Origin: Aldrovandia affinis
Taxonomy: Eukaryota; Chordata; Actinopteri; Notacanthiformes; Halosauridae
Assembly: GCA_029706075.1 (NCBI GenBank)
Contig: JAINUG010000327.1
Span: forward strand, 52,501-116,500
Direction of reading: 5' to 3'
Length of the DNA: 64,000 nucleotides
The notes below the pieces were generated by a model. That model searched no databases. It saw nothing but the letters and a program-made list of their open reading frames with translations, and was not told the DNA's origin. The position numbers and the translations under genes are program-made. This document shows positions 61,396-64,000 of the stretch, one piece after another (the stretch's first letter is position 1; each line of letters starts with the position of its first letter).

Positions 61396-62297
61396 CCTCC
61401 CTCCCTCCCTCCCTCCCTCCCTCCCTCCCTGCAGAGGAGGCAGATTACTCGGCGTTCGGGACCGACTCTCTGACCCGCAAGAAGACGGTGCTGTCGGCGG
61501 TGCTCCTGCGGCCGGACAACAACCGCAAGAAGCCGGCGGTGATCATCAGCCTGCCGCGCGACTTCCGGCCCGTGTCGTCCATCATCGACGTCGACATCCT
61601 CCCCGAGACGCACCGGCGCGTTCGCCTCTACAAGCACGGCCAGGAGAAGCCGCTGGGCTTCTACATCCGGGACGGCTCCAGCGTGCGCGTCACGCCCCAG
61701 GGCCTGGAGAAGGTGCCGGGGATCTTCATCTCGCGCATGGTGCCCGGCGGGCTGGCCGAGAGCACGGGGCTGCTGGCGGTCAACGACGAGGTGCTGGAGG
61801 TCAACGGCATCGAGGTGTCGGGCAAGTCCCTGGACCAGGTGACGGACATGATGATCGCCAACAGCCACAACCTCATCATCACGGTGAAGCCGGCCAACCA
61901 GCGCAACAACGTGGTGCGCAACAGCGGCGCGTCGGGCAGCTCCGGCCGCTCGTCCGACAGCGGGGCCAGCCACTATGGCTACCGGGCCCCCGCGGCGGCC
62001 ACGCCCTCCTCCGCCGCCGCCGCCGCGCACATCGTCCAGAACTACGGCGAGGGCGAGCCGGAGAGCGACGAGGACGACGAGGACCTGGTGATCGAGGTGG
62101 GCGGCGAGGCCGAGGCCGCGCCCGTCCCGCGGGCCGCCTCCAGCAGCTGCAGCATGCCCTCGCTGCCCCGCTACGAGCCCCACCTGGGCCTCCGGCCCAA
62201 CGGCGCGCTGGCCACCAGCAGCAGCGCGGGCTCGCTGAGCGCGCCCGAGAATGAGCGACGGGGCCTGGAGGAGGACGGAACGGTCATCACGCTGTAG
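41993..62297 (+). CDS. pard6b: partitioning-defective 6 homolog beta
   Basis: Cytosolic scaffold of the PAR3-PAR6-aPKC polarity complex at apical junctions. It binds aPKC through PB1, GTP-bound CDC42/RAC through the semi-CRIB, and PAR3, Crumbs or PALS1 through PDZ. Exons: 41993-42055, 44353-44575, 61435-62297 (TAG), 1149 nt in frame, 382 residues (human 372). The PB1 domain spans about residues 16-96 ([16 protein letters not shown] ... [20 protein letters not shown]). The semi-CRIB is near 133 ([17 protein letters not shown]) and PDZ at ~155-251 ([15 protein letters not shown] ... [11 protein letters not shown]). The C-terminus EEDGTVITL matches the family. The linker after PDZ is divergent, with Ala runs and an acidic [12 protein letters not shown] stretch. 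Exon 3 is extremely GC-rich at third positions. The start is the first ATG, giving MNKNHR like vertebrate PARD6B. PARD6A/G are excluded by the N- and C-termini. Confidence 0.96.
42120..43420. repeat. TAGC/AACGTTA-rich tract in pard6b intron 1
   Basis: Starts about 65 bases after the first coding exon. Examples: GGCTAGCAAACTAGCTAGC, GCTAACGTAACGTTAGAAG, GGCTAACTAGCTGGCTAACG and CCAGTTAGCTAGCTG. It is densest to about 42730 and thins afterwards. Confidence 0.75.
44609..44660. repeat. (TTA)n microsatellite
   Basis: About 17 TTA units, starting 34 bases after the donor of pard6b exon 2. Confidence 0.95.
45211..45359 (-). mobile_element. tRNA-derived SINE with L2-type tail, second type, copy 1
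   Basis: On the minus strand: GTGGCTCAGTGGGTAGAGC (A-box-like) and GTGGGTTCAATTCCC (B-box), then a short body and a tail whose plus-strand form is GCCATTTAGCAGACGC. The head differs from the 2401-type SINE but the tail is shared. Not a tRNA gene, since the second half of the cloverleaf is not followed by a proper acceptor stem. Confidence 0.8.
45450..45530 (-). repeat. L2-type LINE/SINE 3' tail fragment
   Basis: TTAAGCATTTAGCAGACGCT followed by CTTGTCCAGAGCGACTTACA is the reverse of the L2-type tail. GATGTGCATTAATACATGG follows, and the same stretch recurs at 56238-56312, so both are fragments of one element. Confidence 0.7.
46278..46336. repeat. (CA)n microsatellite
   Basis: A CA dinucleotide run with two GCA interruptions in pard6b intron 2. 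Confidence 0.9.
46591..46631. repeat. (GT)n microsatellite
   Basis: A GT run followed by TTTG tetranucleotides, in pard6b intron 2. Confidence 0.9.
47230..47376 (+). mobile_element. tRNA-derived SINE with L2-type tail, second type, copy 2
   Basis: CTGTGGCTGAGTTGGTAGAG and GTGGGTTCAATACCC are the tRNA-like boxes. TAAGTCGCTCTGGATAAAAG and GCTAAATGGCATATATTATT form the tail. It is the forward counterpart of 45211-45359. Confidence 0.8.
47555..47620 (+). mobile_element. SINE head fragment
   Basis: TGTGGCATGGTGGATAGAGC followed by ACTGGACTTGAGG resembles a tRNA A-box region, but no B-box or tail follows. A truncated copy is likely. Confidence 0.35.
49560..49680. repeat. GTGTGCATGGGT minisatellite-like tract
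   Basis: Irregular 8-12 bp units built on GTGTGCATGGGTG and GTGAATGGGTGTGC, in pard6b intron 2. Confidence 0.7.
50203..50436 (+). mobile_element. tRNA-derived SINE with L2-type tail, copy 2 of the 2401 type
   Basis: Block order matches 2401-2625: GTATAATGGTTAGGGAACTG, a GGCTCGATTCCCAGG B-box, CTTGAGCAAAGTACTTAACC, and GTCGCTCTGGATAAGAGCG with AAATG-type tail repeats. Confidence 0.88.
51241..51290. repeat. (CT)n microsatellite
   Basis: A pyrimidine dinucleotide run ending in a C-run (TCTCCCCCCC). Confidence 0.9.
52981..53105. repeat. (CA)n and (ATGC)n microsatellites
   Basis: CA runs at 52981-53045, then a self-complementary GCATGCATGCATGC tract at about 53087-53105. Confidence 0.85.
53683..53912 (+). 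mobile_element. tRNA-derived SINE with L2-type tail, copy 3 of the 2401 type
   Basis: Almost identical in layout to 2401-2625: GTAGTGTAATGGTTAGGGAG, GGTTCAATTCCCAGG, GTACCCTTGAGCAAGGTACT, TCCAGCTGTATAAATGG, then the tail with AAAATGTAAAAT repeats. Of the three, it keeps the best match over the body. Confidence 0.9.
55018..55242. mobile_element. mariner/Tc1-like MITE
   Basis: CGGTGCCCCTTTAAAGT at the left and ACTTTAAAGGGGCACTG at the right are inverted repeats with one mismatch, enclosing about 190 AT-rich bases. The internal CACATTTTGTTGCCTTACAG resembles a block common in fish Tc1-like repeats. It is flanked by a TA repeat, so the duplication cannot be defined. Confidence 0.65.
56079..56141. 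other. perfect inverted repeat (26-bp stem, 11-base loop)
   Basis: The arm 56079-56104 (CAAATGGCCCTGGCC...) is the exact reverse complement of 56116-56141 (...GGCCAGGGCCATTTG); the loop is AGCTGGGCAGG. No other copy was noticed in the window. Confidence 0.9.
56238..56312 (-). repeat. L2-type LINE/SINE 3' tail fragment
   Basis: TTAAGCATTTGGCAGATGCT with CTTATCCAGAGCGACTTACA and GATGTGCATTAATACATGG, matching 45450-45530 closely. Confidence 0.7.
58712..58764 (+). other. G-quadruplex-prone run
   Basis: Eight runs of four or five G separated by one- or two-base loops (CA, C, CT) within about 50 bases on the + strand, which is the non-template strand of pard6b intron 2. By sequence rule this is a strong G4 candidate. 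Confidence 0.75.
59240..59308. repeat. two poly(T) runs
   Basis: Two T runs of about 22-24 bases separated by AAGCGGAGTTTCAGCA. No SINE body is attached. Confidence 0.85.
61205..61430 (+). repeat. (CT)n/(CCCT)n pyrimidine tract at a splice acceptor
   Basis: About 225 bases of almost pure pyrimidine: CT dinucleotides, then CCCT units, running directly into the GCAG acceptor of the last pard6b exon at 61435. It doubles as an extreme polypyrimidine tract. Confidence 0.93.
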
Positions 62298-64000
62298 ACA
62301 CGCACACGCCACACACACACACACACTGAAATCGAACTCTCAGTACTAAGCTTCAAAGTACCTGTTTCTCTTATCGAGAGGAGGTTCCTGTGTTCTTCCG
62401 GCGGTGGATGATAAGGGCGTTCCCCCACAGCGCCCCTGGAGCTGTAAATGAATGTGCATATCCACAAGCTCTGATCTCTGTGCACCGAAACCGAGGTGTT
62501 AGACAAAAGACAACGAAAGCGTACACGGACAGAGATTATCGTGACAATCCGGTGTCTCCGCGACACCTTTGACTGAAGTCCTCTACATGAGTCATGTGAT
62601 TACGGCATGCAAATTGTAACGAAAAATGACTTCCATAGCATAAATGACTATAGTGTAAATGACCAAGGAAGTGTAGAGTTTGCAATAATCTTAGTCTGGG
62701 TGATGACACTATTAAGGATCTTGGGTTTAGCATTTAACTGGATATTTTTACCACTGCTCTTTTATGTTGGCTCTTCTTATTGTATTCTGGGGGGGATTTT
62801 AAATCATTTGAAACTGTTATGTAGAGCTATTCCATTTCCAAAACCACTAATCTTTCAAATAAGTTTATTTTATTGGAAGTGAATCTCCCAATTGTAATTC
62901 TTTCTCTGGCACTCGGGTGCGGGCCCAAAGAAGACCCCCCATTCCTGTGGCGTTTAAAGGTACTTTCTGCCCCCAACAAAATGAACCAAGTTCGTCTTGC
63001 ACAACCCTAACCCCCAGCTGTAGTGTGAAGAGCACAGGTGTTCAGATCAGGACACTTGCTGAATCCCACAGGTCTGTTGCCTCGATCATTACGTTGGGGA
63101 AAGATCCTCCTTGTTTTTTTGTTTTTTTGTCCCAGCGTAAAATTATTTTTATTTTTAATTGTTTTTTTGTGTTGTTGTTTTTTGTTGTTTTTTTAACTTC
63201 ATGACAAGGGCTACTGTCCCGCCTCTGGTAGTGAAAGTGTAATTGCATGAACAAAGCACAGAATCTGGACCCCTGTGAGAGGAGTAAAGTTTCATTCCCA
63301 CGGTTCAGCACCTTCCAGCTCTGGGCAGTCTGATTTAACCTGATAGCTGGAAGACCCTGGGCTACAGCACGCCCACCTGTTTTCCCAACACGCCTGGTCC
63401 AATGACAAAGCCATAGCCACATATAGAAGGGCTAGGATTGGTCACAAAAAATCTGCTCTGAAAGAAACTGGCCTATCATATGGTGCGAGCGGAAAGTGGT
63501 TGCAATCGTCACTCGCATTCAGCCTTTGGTTCTATTTATAAGAGGTTACTCTAGAAACGCTGTTCCCGTGGTCCTGTGCGATTCACTTTGTCAGATGCGG
63601 GACTATCATTTTAGCCATTATTTTGCACAATTTCATTCTCCTGAAATATTCAACTGTAAAGAGGAATAGAATAGCAATAGAATACAAGCTCTAACCAAGC
63701 ACTTTAAATTTCCAGTATCTAAGAATCCAAGTCAGAATGCACAGAACGGCTGCGGGATACCTCCAGGACCAATTGGCGAGGACTATTGGTTAGTGCCACT
63801 ATAAACCTCTGACCTCTGTTATTAATTAGTAATGTTTGCATTAATGTATATCCGTGAACAAGCAGTGCTACAAACTGTGAAACCCCACCCTCCTCCGCTC
63901 TCCCTCAGCGTGTGTGTGTGTGCGCGCGCGCACACTTACACACCACCGTATGTGTTCATCGTCTTGTTTAACCAAGGCGGAGACTGGCACACACATACCT
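62298..64000 (+). other. pard6b: pard6b 3'UTR and downstream sequence
   Basis: Follows the TAG at 62295-62297. I find no clear AATAAA before the window ends, so the 3' end is open. It includes a T-rich stretch (about 63115-63195) and a GT/GC repeat (63908-63935). No further gene is seen. Confidence 0.45.

Larger units (their letters stand above)
44576..61434 (+). other. pard6b: pard6b intron 2 (16.9 kb)
   Basis: A very long intron between the PB1 exon and the last exon. I find no nested gene on either strand. It holds the SINEs, L2 tails, microsatellites, MITE, hairpin and G-rich run listed separately. The remainder (for example 45550-46250, 48000-49500, 51300-52450, 57000-58600, 59400-61000) shows nothing I can assign. 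Confidence 0.7.

Noticed and set aside
61037-62254. 405-codon Ser-Leu-rich ORF overlapping the last pard6b exon
   Set aside because: It is the CT repeat read as SLSLSL followed by the wrong frame of the pard6b exon; the correct frame carries the PDZ domain.
61278-62324. 348-codon minus-strand ORF
   Set aside because: Antisense shadow of the very GC-rich pard6b exon, ending in a GA-repeat (EREREREK) stretch.

Overview
The window looks like genomic DNA from a ray-finned fish, most likely a teleost. The four genes are vertebrate genes with short GT-AG introns. The interspersed repeats are typical of fish: a Tc1-like transposon, hAT-like MITEs, tRNA-derived SINEs with an L2-type 3' tail, and dense CA, GA, CT and GAT microsatellites. 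I cannot name the species. All four genes are read on the + strand.

Layout. (1) 183-11000 (3'UTR to about 12300): the 3' part of a FACIT collagen gene, best match collagen XX. It runs from the thrombospondin-N-like domain through COL2, NC2, COL1 and NC1; the 5' part lies outside the window. (2) 12933-21864: a complete nine-exon dpm1 gene (250 residues), the catalytic subunit of ER dolichol-phosphate mannose synthase. A consensus CTCF motif sits about 90 bp upstream of its start codon, and one intron carries a young Tc1-like element with a single internal stop. (3) about 25035-34985: adnp, a zinc-finger/homeobox chromatin factor. It has three coding exons; the last carries an apparent one-base frameshift in a purine repeat before the conserved C-terminus. 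(4) about 41640 to past 62297: a complete three-exon pard6b (382 residues), the PB1/semi-CRIB/PDZ polarity adaptor, with a 16.9 kb intron 2.

The dpm1-adnp-pard6b neighbourhood corresponds to human 20q13.13. There DPM1 and ADNP also lie in tandem and PARD6B is close by, though in the opposite relative orientation. COL20A1 lies on the same human arm, which fits the collagen call. I see no MOCS3 or BCAS4. The genes do not form a common pathway; this is conserved synteny, not an operon.

The rest is repeats and unassigned non-coding DNA. At least seven copies or fragments of one tRNA-derived SINE family occur, two with perfect target-site duplications. Three further SINEs and two more of a second type share an L2-like tail. 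Less ordinary structure includes: TAGC/AACGTTA-rich tracts immediately after the first exon of all three genes whose promoters are present; a perfect 26-bp-stem hairpin; a G-quadruplex-prone run; a relic copy of a collagen exon end; and microsatellites that repeatedly abut splice sites. I found no new gene system; the adnp frameshift and the promoter-proximal tracts most deserve a second look.
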